From CAYQTL01 sp964420405 (GTDB taxonomy: Bacteria; Acidobacteriota; Thermoanaerobaculia; Thermoanaerobaculales; Sulfomarinibacteraceae): a stretch of DNA of 31,887 bases. Location of the stretch: the NCBI GenBank assembly GCA_964420405.1, contig CAYQTL010000058.1, forward strand, positions 1-31,887. Direction: 5' to 3'. Below are positions 7,190 to 15,215 of the stretch, one piece after another. The translations under genes were made by a program, and so were the position numbers. The notes below the pieces were generated by a model that was not told where the DNA came from, made no database searches, and worked only from the letters and a program-made list of their open reading frames with translations. Numbering within the stretch: the first letter of the stretch is position 1; each line of letters opens with the position of its first letter.

Positions 7190-8155
7190 TCAGGCGCGCC
7201 CCGACTCTCCGCGCAGCCGGTCGAGCGTGGCGGGGATCGCGAGCTCGTAGGCGGTGGTCGTGACGCCGCCCAGGAGGCCGCGGAGCCGGGAGGCGTCGTA
7301 GGCCACCGGGCGGGTGTAGTGGGGCACCATCGGGAGGAACGCCCGCAGGTCCCTCGACACCAGCGCCAGGAGCCGGAGCAGGGCCGGCGGCGCTGCGCGG
7401 ACCGCGACCTTGCGTCCGAGGTGCCCGCCGGCGATCTCGGCGACCCGATGCGCCGTCAGGGGCCCGCCGCCGGGGAAGACCCACGACCGGCCGTAGGCGG
7501 CGTCGTGTCCCAGCAGATCGGCCGCCAGCGCCATGGCGTCCGGCACCCAGGCGTACTCGCGCTCGACGTCCGCGCGCCCGATCCAGCTCATCGGCCGGCC
7601 GGCGGCGGCCTCCTCGAGGGGCCGTTGGAGGGTGCTGGTGTGGACCCGCGGCCCGAAGAAATCGGGCAGGTGCGCCACCGCCGCGCCGGCCTCGAGCAGC
7701 ACGTCCTCGGCCTGCCGCCGCCAGACCACGTAGCGGTTGCCGCCGGTGCGTGGGTGGGACTCGTCGAGGGTGGTGCGCTGCTGGGGCAGGAACGACCAGA
7801 AGCTGGACACCTGCAGGATCCGCGCGCCCGCGGCGCGGGCGGCGGCGGCCACCGAGCGGGCGGTCCGGGGGTGGTCGGCCATCCGATCGGGGGGCAGACC
7901 GATGCAGTCCACCACCAGGTCGCAGCCGTCCACCGCCGGCGCCAGGACCTTCGGATCGAGGGCGTCGGCGGCGACGACCTCGGCGTGGTCGCCGAAGAGC
8001 TCCCGGAGGCGGGCCTCGTTACGGGAGATGGCCCGTGCCGGGCGGCCGCGGCGGCGCAGCTCGTCCAGCAGGGCGTGACCGGTCGGCCCGGTCGCGCCCA
8101 CCACGGCGGTGCGGCGGGGGATGAAGGTCACGGCGGCTCTCCCGAGGGCGCTCAC
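7190..8155 (-). CDS. NAD(P)-binding atypical SDR (NmrA/epimerase-like)
   Basis: A 321-residue Rossmann protein, probably cytoplasmic. The dinucleotide-binding motif is AVVGATGPTGHALL near residues 17-30, followed by an acidic-turn region and VVDCIGLPPD. The usual SDR YxxxK is represented by YVVWR, with Arg in place of Lys, so it belongs to the atypical or NmrA-like branch and may be a weak oxidoreductase or a redox-sensing protein. The frame starts with GTG at 8155; a second GTG at 8131 sits closer to the Rossmann strand, and neither has a good Shine-Dalgarno. It follows the Vps10/BNR gene by 54 nt on the same strand and may be cotranscribed. No substrate can be inferred. Confidence 0.85.
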   Translation of the reverse strand: MSALGRAAVTFIPRRTAVVGATGPTGHALLDELRRRGRPARAISRNEARLRELFGDHAEVVAADALDPKVLAPAVDGCDLVVDCIGLPPDRMADHPRTARSVAAAARAAGARILQVSSFWSFLPQQRTTLDESHPRTGGNRYVVWRRQAEDVLLEAGAAVAHLPDFFGPRVHTSTLQRPLEEAAAGRPMSWIGRADVEREYAWVPDAMALAADLLGHDAAYGRSWVFPGGGPLTAHRVAEIAGGHLGRKVAVRAAPPALLRLLALVSRDLRAFLPMVPHYTRPVAYDASRLRGLLGGVTTTAYELAIPATLDRLRGESGRA

Positions 8156-8209
8156 CCTGGGAGAGTCCGCCGGACCCCCTCCGCATTCCGGCCGCGGCGG
8201 CCCCGGGCC

Positions 8210-11200
8210 TCAGCGCGGCGGCCAGGAGGGCACGCGGCCCGGTGTCCACGGGACCCCGGCCGACTCGGCCCGCTCCTCGAGGGCGACGAGCTCGTCGGCA
8301 AGCGCGCCGAGGTCGCGCAGCAGCCCCTCGAGCCCGTCGGACGCCCAGCCGAAGGCCGTCCGCTGCGTCTGGGTGGGGGCGGCGGTGGTGGTCCACAGGT
8401 CGCCTGCGAGCCGCGCCACCCGGTCGGAGATCGACGGCGGCGTGAAGACGTTGCGCTCGGCGCGGGTGCGGTCGCCTTCGAGGGCAAGCCGGAGATCGTC
8501 GAGCCGGGTCTTCAGGTCCTCGAGCTCGCGCATCAGCTCCTCCGGCGCCTCCGGCGTGTCCCGCAGGCCCTGGCGGAGATGGGCGATCCGGTCGGCCACC
8601 TCGTCCAGCTTCTGCCCTGCGCCGTCGGTGGCCCGTCGCAGCTTCCGCACCTCGAGGCGGAAGGCGTGGACGGCGCCCGGGTCGTCGGGCTCGAGGGTGT
8701 CGAGATCGAGAGCGGTGACGCGGACGGTCTGCGGTCCGGCGATCGCCGCGAATGCGCCGTCGCGCTGGACCTCGAGAGTCACGGAGTACTCCCCGGGAGC
8801 GACCAGGGGCCCGCGGTCCGGCTCCTCCCACGGCGCCAGCTCCTCCTCCGGACCCAGGTCCACCGGCGAGGCCGACGGCCAGCGCAGGTCCCAGGCGGTG
8901 CGGTGCAGGCCGGCCGTGCGGTCGAGGGGCAGCCGCCGGACGACCTCGCCGCCGTCGTCCCGGATCACCGCGAGCAGCACCGGCTCCACCTCGAGGTCCT
9001 CGGCCCGCAGCTCGTCCATGGACGGGATCGGCGGGTCGGCGTCGGCCTCGCGGGCCTGCTTCTCGGCCTCGATCCGCTGCTCGCGGGCGGTGCGGACGTC
9101 GTCGGCGAGCCAGTAGGTCAGCAGCGCGCCGAACGGCGGGTTGTCGGCGGTGTAGAAGCTGTGGCCCCGCTCGACGATCCGCGACCGCTTGGGGACGTAG
9201 GAGTGGGCCTCGCGGACCGGAAACAGGATCGCCTCCTCCGAGCCGAGCCGCTCCTCGGACAGCTCGCGCAGCGGCGAGTAGTCGTCGAGGATGTAGAAGC
9301 CGCGCCCGAAGGTCGCGACCGCGAGGTCGTTCCACTGCCGCTGGATGTCGAGGTCGCGAACCTGGATCGTGGGGAAGCCGCCGTCAAGCGGCAGCCACCG
9401 CCCGCCCTCGTCGAGCGTCACGTAGAGCCCGAGCTCGGTGCCGGCGAACAGCAGACCTGGCGAGATGTGATCCTGGATCACGGTGTAGACGACCTCCCTG
9501 TCCGGCAGGTCGCCGCGGATCGACGACCATGTCCGGCCGCGGTCGCGGCTGACGGCCACGTACGGCGTGAAGTCGCCCATCTTGTGGTTGTCGAAGGTGG
9601 CGTAGACGGTGTCGGCGTCGTGCCGGGACGGCTCCAGGTCCGACACGTAGGTCCGCTCGGGCACGCCGGCCACGCGCTCGATCCGGCGCCAGCTGCCGCC
9701 GCCGTCCTCGGAAACGTGGATCAGGCCGTCGTCGGTACCGACGTACAGCAGGCCCTCCACCAGGGGCGACTCGGCGAGGGAGACGATGTTGCCGTAGTCG
9801 GAGGTGGACTGGTTCTTGGACACGGCGTCCATTCCCCACAGGCGGCCCATCACCGGCAGCCGGTCGCGGTCGAGCTGGCGCGACAGGTCGCCGGACAGGG
9901 CGGTCCAGCTCGAGCCACGGTCGTCGGACCGGTACACGCGCTGGGAGGCGTAGTACAGCCGCGTCGGCGAGTGGGGGCTGAGGATCAGGGGCGAGTCCCA
10001 GTTCCAGCGGTCGGCCGGCTCGCCTGGCGCCTCCTGGGGCTGGATGTCGACCGTCTGTCCGCTCTGGCGGTCGTAGCGGACGAGGCCGCCGTACTGCCAC
10101 TGGGAGTAGACGATCCGCGGGTCGGTCGGGTCGACCACGGTCTCGTAGCCGTCGCCGCCGACGGTGATGAACCAGTCCTCGTTGGCGATCCCGGACCGGT
10201 TCAGGGTGCGGCTCGGGCCGCCGAGCGTCGCGTTGTCCTGGGTGCCGCCGTAGACGTAGTAGAACGGCTCCGAGGTGTCGACCGACACCCGGTAGAACTG
10301 GGTGATCGGAAGATTCGGGAAGAACCGCCAGGTGGCGCCGCGGTCCCAGGTCTCGTACATGCCGCCGTCGCAGCCCACCAGCCAGTGCGCGGGCTCGCCC
10401 GGGTCGACCCACATCGCGTGGTCGTCGACGTGCTTGTGCTCCACGCCGACCCGCTGCCAGGTGGCGCCGCCGTCGCGGGTGACGTGCATGAAGGTGTCCA
10501 TGGAGTACACGGTGTCGACGTCGGTCGGGTCGGGCACCAGCTCGTTGTAGTACTGCGGGCTCGCCGACATGTAGTCGGACCGCTTCTCCCAGGTCTCGCC
10601 GCGGTCGGTCGAGCGGAAGATCCCGCCGGCGTCGCGCTGGGCCTCGACGATGGCGTAGAGCACGTCCGGGTCGGCCGGCGACACCGCGAGGCCGATGCGG
10701 CCCATGTCGACCGTCGGCAGGCCCTTCTCGAGCTCGCGCCAGGTCGCGCCGCCGTCGGTGGACTTCCAGATGCCGGAGCCCGGGCCGCCGTTGATCAGCG
10801 TCCACACGTGGCGCCGCCGCTGGTAGGTGGAGACGTACAGCGTGTCGGGGTCGCGCGGGTCCAGCCACACCTCGTTGGCACCGGTGTCGTCGTCGACGTG
10901 CAGCACCCGCTCCCAGGTCGCGCCGCCGTCGGTGGTGCGATACAGGCCGCGGTCGCCGCCGGAGCTCCACAGCGGACCCTGGGCGGCGACCCACACCACG
11001 TCCGGGTCGCGCGGATCGATGGCGATGCGGCCGATGTGCGCGGACTCCGGCAGGCCGACGTTCTTCCAGGTGGAGCCGCCGTCGAGCGTCTTGTAGACGC
11101 CGTCGCCGAACGACACCGAGCGCTGGGAGTTGTTCTCGCCGGTGCCGACCCACACCACGTGGGGGTTCGAGGGGTCCATCGCCAGGCAGCCGGTGGAGTA

Positions 11201-11491
11201 GGAGCCTTCGCCGTCGAACACGGGCGTCCAGGTGGTGCCGCCGTTGTCCGTCCGCCACACGCCGCCGGAGGCCACCGCGACGAAGATCCGCTGGTGGGCG
11301 CCGGGCGTCACGGCGATGTCCGCGATCCTCCCCGAGTTGATGGCGGGGCCGATCGAGCGCAGCTCGAGGCCCTGCAGCAGCGCCCCGTCGAGCCTCGGAC
11401 CGTCGTCGCCGCCTTCCGGCGCCGCAGCCGCGAGCGCGGCGGTCGCGAGAACGAGGCCGAGAATCAGGGTGGTGGTAGTCGCGATGCGCAT
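8210..11491 (-). CDS. Exported Vps10/sortilin-like BNR-repeat (beta-propeller) protein
   Basis: A 1,093-residue exported protein with a clear signal peptide (MRIATTTTLILGLVLATAAL). At least ten Asp-box/BNR motifs of the form S/T-x-D-x-G-x-T-W are visible, such as TDNGGTTW, TTDGGATW, STDRGETW, SDDRGSSW and SEDGGGSW, spread over about residues 60-760. This indicates one or two large beta-propellers of the sortilin-Vps10/YCF48-like type. After them come a beta-sandwich-like region (about 860-960) and a helical, charged C-terminal segment. Proteins of this size and layout are often annotated as glycosyl hydrolase, but Asp boxes alone do not show catalysis; a binding or scaffold role is as likely. 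GGGAGC lies 6 nt before ATG at 11491. Translation of the frame upstream of that is repeat-derived. Confidence 0.9.
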   Translation of the reverse strand: MRIATTTTLILGLVLATAALAAAAPEGGDDGPRLDGALLQGLELRSIGPAINSGRIADIAVTPGAHQRIFVAVASGGVWRTDNGGTTWTPVFDGEGSYSTGCLAMDPSNPHVVWVGTGENNSQRSVSFGDGVYKTLDGGSTWKNVGLPESAHIGRIAIDPRDPDVVWVAAQGPLWSSGGDRGLYRTTDGGATWERVLHVDDDTGANEVWLDPRDPDTLYVSTYQRRRHVWTLINGGPGSGIWKSTDGGATWRELEKGLPTVDMGRIGLAVSPADPDVLYAIVEAQRDAGGIFRSTDRGETWEKRSDYMSASPQYYNELVPDPTDVDTVYSMDTFMHVTRDGGATWQRVGVEHKHVDDHAMWVDPGEPAHWLVGCDGGMYETWDRGATWRFFPNLPITQFYRVSVDTSEPFYYVYGGTQDNATLGGPSRTLNRSGIANEDWFITVGGDGYETVVDPTDPRIVYSQWQYGGLVRYDRQSGQTVDIQPQEAPGEPADRWNWDSPLILSPHSPTRLYYASQRVYRSDDRGSSWTALSGDLSRQLDRDRLPVMGRLWGMDAVSKNQSTSDYGNIVSLAESPLVEGLLYVGTDDGLIHVSEDGGGSWRRIERVAGVPERTYVSDLEPSRHDADTVYATFDNHKMGDFTPYVAVSRDRGRTWSSIRGDLPDREVVYTVIQDHISPGLLFAGTELGLYVTLDEGGRWLPLDGGFPTIQVRDLDIQRQWNDLAVATFGRGFYILDDYSPLRELSEERLGSEEAILFPVREAHSYVPKRSRIVERGHSFYTADNPPFGALLTYWLADDVRTAREQRIEAEKQAREADADPPIPSMDELRAEDLEVEPVLLAVIRDDGGEVVRRLPLDRTAGLHRTAWDLRWPSASPVDLGPEEELAPWEEPDRGPLVAPGEYSVTLEVQRDGAFAAIAGPQTVRVTALDLDTLEPDDPGAVHAFRLEVRKLRRATDGAGQKLDEVADRIAHLRQGLRDTPEAPEELMRELEDLKTRLDDLRLALEGDRTRAERNVFTPPSISDRVARLAGDLWTTTAAPTQTQRTAFGWASDGLEGLLRDLGALADELVALEERAESAGVPWTPGRVPSWPPR

Positions 11492-11534
11492 CGGTGCTCC
11501 CTTCACGGCGGCCGTCCGGCCGCGGCTCCCGGCG

Positions 11535-11543
11535 AGGCTAGCA
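11535..11543 (-). promoter_or_regulatory. Possible extended -10 for the Vps10/BNR gene
   Basis: On the minus strand TGCTAGCCT (TGnTAnnnT) would start transcription near 11528, with a leader of about 37 nt before ATG at 11491. No -35 is evident. This is a weak call. Confidence 0.3.
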
Positions 11544-11955
11544 CGTCCGGCGCCGAGCGACTCCCGCTTCGAGCGAGCGGCACGCCGGGAGGCGTGGCGG
11601 GAGTCGGAGGACCACCCTCGAGCTCCGCAAGGTGCCCGCCACCGCTCCGATCCCGATCCCGTTCCCGACGGGTGCGGACGTCCGCCCGCGAGGACCGACC
11701 GGCGGCGCCGACGCTGCCCCTGCCGCCGCCGCCGCATCGGACGCGGACGCACGGACGCGGACGCGGGAGGGGGGCGATCGGGGTCGCGCACGGGCGGACG
11801 CTGTCGCTGAGCCTGCCGCTGCCGCTGCCACTGATCCTGTCCATGCCGCTGAGCGTCACCGCCGCCATCGGGAACGGGAACGGGATCGGGATCGGAAGCG
11901 GGACCGCCCGCGGTGGCACGCTGTCGCTGTCAGCTGACCCCGACGGCCCCCCGGC
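11544..11955. repeat. Intergenic repeat block
   Basis: No gene is supported. It contains one CCTTCGACTC/CAGGATGAC-type element remnant (11571-11613, closest to 6500-6542), a GATCCC array (11648-11669), GGACGC hexamers (about 11739-11766), CTGCCGCTGCC runs (about 11807-11830) and a GGGAAC/GGGATC array (11867-11895). Confidence 0.75.
11867..11895. repeat. GGGAAC/GGGATC hexamer array (G4 motif)
   Basis: Four GGG runs plus a GG, spaced by three bases on the + strand. It lies about 60 nt past the stop of the minus-strand sulfatase-fold gene, with the same polarity as the arrays at 383-421 and 2005-2039. Confidence 0.78.
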
Positions 11956-13338
11956 TCACCGGACGTAGCCGAGGGCGCGGAGGCGGTCGAGCTCGTCGGC
12001 TCCCGGCAGGAGGCGGGGGGCGGCGGGGGCGTGGCCGGCGCGGTCGGCCTGCCACGCCTCGAGCCGCCGGCGCAGCGCAGCGGCGCGGGGATCGGTGTCG
12101 AGCACGTCGCGCAGCTCGGCCGGGTCGGCGGCGCGGTCGTACAGCCGCCAGTCGCCGGCCATCAGGTCGTGGACGAGCTTGTGCGGCCCGTCCATGATCG
12201 CGGTCAGGAACGCCACCTTCTCCAGGTGGCGCGCGTCATCACCCGGGCCCACGGTGAACGACACCTCGGCGAACAGGGGAAGGTCGGCGACGGGGCCGGG
12301 CGGCTCGGCCAGCAGCGGCGCGAGGGACCTCCCGTCCACCGACGACGGCTCGAACGGAGCCCCCGCCAGGTCGGCGAGGGTCGGCGCCAGGTCGACCAGC
12401 GACACCGGCCGGTCCACCACCCTGCCGCGGGGGCCGCCGGGGATCCGCACCACCAGGGGAACGTGGACCAGCTCGTCGTAGAGCGTCCGCGTGTGGCCGA
12501 TCCAGCCGTGCTCCATGATCTCCTCGCCGTGGTCGGCGGTGACGACCACGATCGGGGGATCGTCGTCGGCGAGCTCGTCGAGGGCGGCCAGCAGCCGGCC
12601 CGTGTGGAGGTCGGTGAACGCGACCTCCTCCCGGTGCAGCGCCCGCAGGAAGGCGACGTCGTCCCCCGACATCCGGTCGCGGGCGTCGCGCATCGCCCAC
12701 ACCCCCATCGCCGGCTCCATGGGTCCGTCGTAGCCCTCGGTGAGCCCGAACCCGGCATGGTCGTGGTACAGCATGTGGGGATCGAAGTAGTGGACCAGCA
12801 GGAAGAACGGGCCGTCGGGGCGGTCCCGCAGCCAGTCGATCGCCAGGTCGGTGACCCGCTCGGAGGTGATCCCCTCGTGGCCCGACACCGGCTCGGCGTT
12901 CCACGATCCGAACCCCTGGGCCACGCCGAACCGCGCCTCGAGCAGCTCGTGGCTGACAACCCCCGCCGTCGCCCACCCGGCGGCGGCGAGCTGCTCGGCG
13001 AGGGAGTGTTGCTCCTCGCCGAGGACGTCGAACAGCCGCAGCACGCCGTGGCGGGACGGCCAGCGGCCGGTGAGAATCGTCGCCACGGCGGGTTGCGTCC
13101 AGGGCGCGGTGGTGTGGGCGCGCCGGAACAGCACGCCGTCGGCGGCGAGGCGGTCCAGGTGGGGCGTCGGGCCGCCGTCGGGGTCGAGGCAGCCCACGTG
13201 ACGGGCTGCGACCGTGTCCCACACCACCAGCACGATCGACGGCGGGGCAGGGTGGTCGGCCGCCGGCCGGGCGCATCCCGCGGCCCACACCGCGGCGAGC
13301 ACGGTCGTGGCGAGCAGCAGTCCGGTCGCGGCGCGCAT
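11956..13338 (-). CDS. Sulfatase-fold lipoprotein hydrolase/transferase, no FGly motif
   Basis: A 460-residue member of the alkaline phosphatase superfamily. The N-terminus (MRAATGLLLATTVLAAVWAA) ends in a lipobox, AAGC, so the protein is probably a lipoprotein. Metal-site features include IVLVVWDT, TADHGEEIMEHG and the later GHTRTLYDE. In place of the sulfatase CxPxR or SxPxR signature it has WTQPAV, with Thr at residue 81 where formylglycine would form. Thr nucleophiles occur in phosphoethanolamine and LtaS-type transferases of this fold, so a phospho-transfer or phosphodiester role is plausible; sulfatase activity is doubtful. It ends in LRALGYVR, as its divergent paralogue does (LRALGYIR). 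ATG at 13338 follows a -10 (TATAGT) by 10 nt without a Shine-Dalgarno. Confidence 0.88.
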   Translation of the reverse strand: MRAATGLLLATTVLAAVWAAGCARPAADHPAPPSIVLVVWDTVAARHVGCLDPDGGPTPHLDRLAADGVLFRRAHTTAPWTQPAVATILTGRWPSRHGVLRLFDVLGEEQHSLAEQLAAAGWATAGVVSHELLEARFGVAQGFGSWNAEPVSGHEGITSERVTDLAIDWLRDRPDGPFFLLVHYFDPHMLYHDHAGFGLTEGYDGPMEPAMGVWAMRDARDRMSGDDVAFLRALHREEVAFTDLHTGRLLAALDELADDDPPIVVVTADHGEEIMEHGWIGHTRTLYDELVHVPLVVRIPGGPRGRVVDRPVSLVDLAPTLADLAGAPFEPSSVDGRSLAPLLAEPPGPVADLPLFAEVSFTVGPGDDARHLEKVAFLTAIMDGPHKLVHDLMAGDWRLYDRAADPAELRDVLDTDPRAAALRRRLEAWQADRAGHAPAAPRLLPGADELDRLRALGYVR

Positions 13339-13348
13339 CCCGGGGGTG

Positions 13349-13356
13349 ACTATACT
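13349..13356. promoter_or_regulatory. Overlapping divergent -10 elements (shared promoter)
   Basis: The sequence ACTATACT gives TATACT on the + strand (13351-13356) and TATAGT on the minus strand (13349-13354). The + element is 6 nt before GTG at 13363, and the minus element is 10 nt before ATG at 13338. Neither gene has a Shine-Dalgarno or a clear -35 in the 24-bp gap. This fits a single symmetrical AT core serving both genes, with leaderless or nearly leaderless transcripts. Confidence 0.6.
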
Positions 13357-13362
13357 CGGTCG

Positions 13363-14766
13363 GTGTCCGGGTTCCTCCGCTCCGCGACCGCCGTCCTCTG
13401 CCTGCTGGCGTGCGCCACCGGCGTCGCCGGGCCTTCGCCGGACGCCGACCGCCACACGCTCTTCCTGGTGACGGTGGACACGCTGCGGGCGGACCGCCTC
13501 GAGGTCTACGGCGGGTCCCGCGAGCTGGTGCCCGTGCTCAGGAGCTGGGCCGACGGTGGGATCGTGTTCGACCGCGCCTACGCCACGTCGTCGTGGACGG
13601 TGCCGTCCGTGACCTCCCTGCTGACGTCCCTGTACCCCACCTCCCACGGGGCTCGCCACGGCTTCCGATTCGACGACCGGATCTGGAGCCAGGAGTCGGT
13701 TCCATCGACTGCTGTCACCCTCGCAGAGGTGCTGCGCGAGGCCGGCTACGTCACCTACGCGGTGGTCGCCAACCCCCACCTGGACCGGACCTTCGGGTTC
13801 GCCCGCGGGTTCGACCGCTATGTCCTGCTGGACCGCGCTCCGGCCGAGGACGTCGCCGCGCAGCTCCTGGAGTGGGCGCCGGCCGTCGCCGCCACGCCGA
13901 AGGTATTCGTGTGGTTGCACTTCATGGATCCGCACCTGCCGTACGCGGAGCGCGAGGCGACCGCGGAGGAGGTCGCGCCGGCGGTCCCCGCCGAGGCCCG
14001 GGTCGCGGCGCGGGAGTACCTCGAGAGGCTGCGGGCCAACGCCGGGGTCGCGCCGGCGCCGGAGGCCCTGGCGGCGCGCATGGACGAGCACCGCGACGGG
14101 GTGCTGGCGCTGTACGACGCCGAGATCGCCGGCGTCGGCCGCGCGGTCGAGGATCTGCTGTCGGAGATCCCCCGTCTGGGTCGCGGCATCGTGGCGTTCA
14201 CCTCCGACCACGGCGAGGAGTTCCTGGAGCGAGGCTTCCTCGGCCACGGCCACACCCTCCACGACGAGACGACCCGCGTGCCGCTGGTGATGCGCCTGCC
14301 GCGGATGCCGGTGGCCCAGCGGGTGTCGATCCCGGTGAGCCAGGTGGATCTGGCGCCGACCCTCCTCACCCTGGTCGGCGTCGCGTCGCCGCCCGACTGG
14401 TCCGGCCGGCCGCTGCTGTCGCCCGACGGCGCCTGGCTCGGCGCCGAGCCGTCCCCGGTGCTGGCCGAGCTCGACCGGTTCGAGCTGCAGCCTGTCCAGC
14501 ACGCGCTGGTCGACGGGCCGTGGCGGATGATCCGCTCCCGGCCGCCGGGCGAGGACGGGTCCGCCGTCCGCCGGCTCTACCACCTGCTCGACGACCCTGG
14601 TGAGCGGCGCGACCTCGCCGCGGAGAACCCCGACGCTGACCGCCGCCTGGAGCTGCTGCTGGCCACCGTGCGCGGCGCCCTGCCGCGCCACGCCGCCGAG
14701 CGGCGCGAGGTCGTGGTTTCCCCGCACACCCTCGAGGCCCTCCGCGCCCTCGGCTACATCCGCTGA
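13363..14766 (+). CDS. Sulfatase-fold exported hydrolase/transferase, no FGly motif
   Basis: A 467-residue alkaline phosphatase superfamily protein paralogous to the divergent neighbour. The signal-like N-terminus (MSGFLRSATAVLCLLACATG) may be a lipoprotein signal, since LLAC resembles a lipobox. Superfamily features are FLVTVDTLRADRL, FTSDHGEEFLERG and GHTLHDETTRVPLV. The segment aligned to the sulfatase CxPxR site is SSWTVPSV, with Thr at residue 79 and no Arg, so formylglycine-dependent sulfatase chemistry is unlikely. It ends in LEALRALGYIR. The GTG start at 13363 is chosen because the signal sequence begins there and a TATACT -10 is 6 nt upstream; the frame upstream is antisense to the neighbour. 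The substrate is unknown. Confidence 0.88.
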   Translation: MSGFLRSATAVLCLLACATGVAGPSPDADRHTLFLVTVDTLRADRLEVYGGSRELVPVLRSWADGGIVFDRAYATSSWTVPSVTSLLTSLYPTSHGARHGFRFDDRIWSQESVPSTAVTLAEVLREAGYVTYAVVANPHLDRTFGFARGFDRYVLLDRAPAEDVAAQLLEWAPAVAATPKVFVWLHFMDPHLPYAEREATAEEVAPAVPAEARVAAREYLERLRANAGVAPAPEALAARMDEHRDGVLALYDAEIAGVGRAVEDLLSEIPRLGRGIVAFTSDHGEEFLERGFLGHGHTLHDETTRVPLVMRLPRMPVAQRVSIPVSQVDLAPTLLTLVGVASPPDWSGRPLLSPDGAWLGAEPSPVLAELDRFELQPVQHALVDGPWRMIRSRPPGEDGSAVRRLYHLLDDPGERRDLAAENPDADRRLELLLATVRGALPRHAAERREVVVSPHTLEALRALGYIR

Positions 14767-14931
14767 GCCGGGAGGCCGTCGGGGTCCGCCGGCAGCGACA
14801 GCGACAGCGTCCGTCCGTGGGCGACCCCGCCGCCCTCCTCCCGCGTCCGCGTCCGTTGCCGATGCAGCGGCGGGGGCAGGGACGACGACGGCGCCGCCGG
14901 TCGGTCGTCGCGGGCGGACCCCCGCACCCGT

Positions 14932-14964
14932 CGGGAACGGGATCGGGAACGGGATCGGGATCGG
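14932..14964. repeat. GGGAAC/GGGATC hexamer array (G4 motif)
   Basis: Five GGG runs plus a GG with three-base spacers on the + strand, fitting the quadruplex consensus. Confidence 0.8.
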
Positions 14965-15047
14965 AGCGGCGGCGAGCGACGCGCGGAGCCCGAGGGGGGC
15001 CTTCGAGTCCCGCCACGCCTGCCGGCGTGCCGCGCGCCCACAGCGCC

Positions 15048-15165
15048 TTCTTCCAGCCGGCACGCGGCGGTCGGAGCCCCGCGAGTCGGCCTGCGAAGCC
15101 TGCCAGCTGGAAGCTGGCGCTACGGGGCTGCCAGCTGGAAGCTGGCGGAAGCTGGCGCTTCGGGG
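15048..15165. repeat. Large stem-loop repeat, copy C, with extra right arm
   Basis: The left arm TTCCAGCCGGCACGCGG and the right arm CCAGCTGGAAGCTGGCGC match the copies near 6.1, 6.8 and 17.3 kb. Here the CCAGCTGGAAGCTGG right-arm unit is present twice in tandem, with a further partial GGAAGCTGGCGC, which looks like local slippage or a nested insertion. Confidence 0.78.
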
Positions 15166-15215
15166 CCCGCCGTCGGGATGACGGTGGCGAGGCCGCCGGC
15201 ATCGCCCCGTCGGGC

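Larger units (their letters stand above)
14767..15215. repeat. Repeat block between convergent genes
   Basis: No gene is seen between the + sulfatase-fold gene and the minus pepF-like gene. It contains a GCGACAGCGACAGCG run just after the stop (about 14790-14812), GTCCGC hexamers (about 14838-14856), a GGGAAC/GGGATC array (14932-14964), a degenerate CCTTCGAGTC element (about 14999-15033) and a stem-loop repeat (15048-15165). The stem-loop may serve as terminator for both transcripts. Confidence 0.75.

Noticed and set aside
6908..11968. Very long + strand open frame (1,686 codons) opposite the Vps10/BNR gene
   Set aside because: Its translation is low-complexity (Gly, Arg, Val, Asp, His rich) and mirrors the minus-strand gene, whose BNR motifs and signal peptide are unmistakable. 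High third-position GC keeps the antisense frame open.
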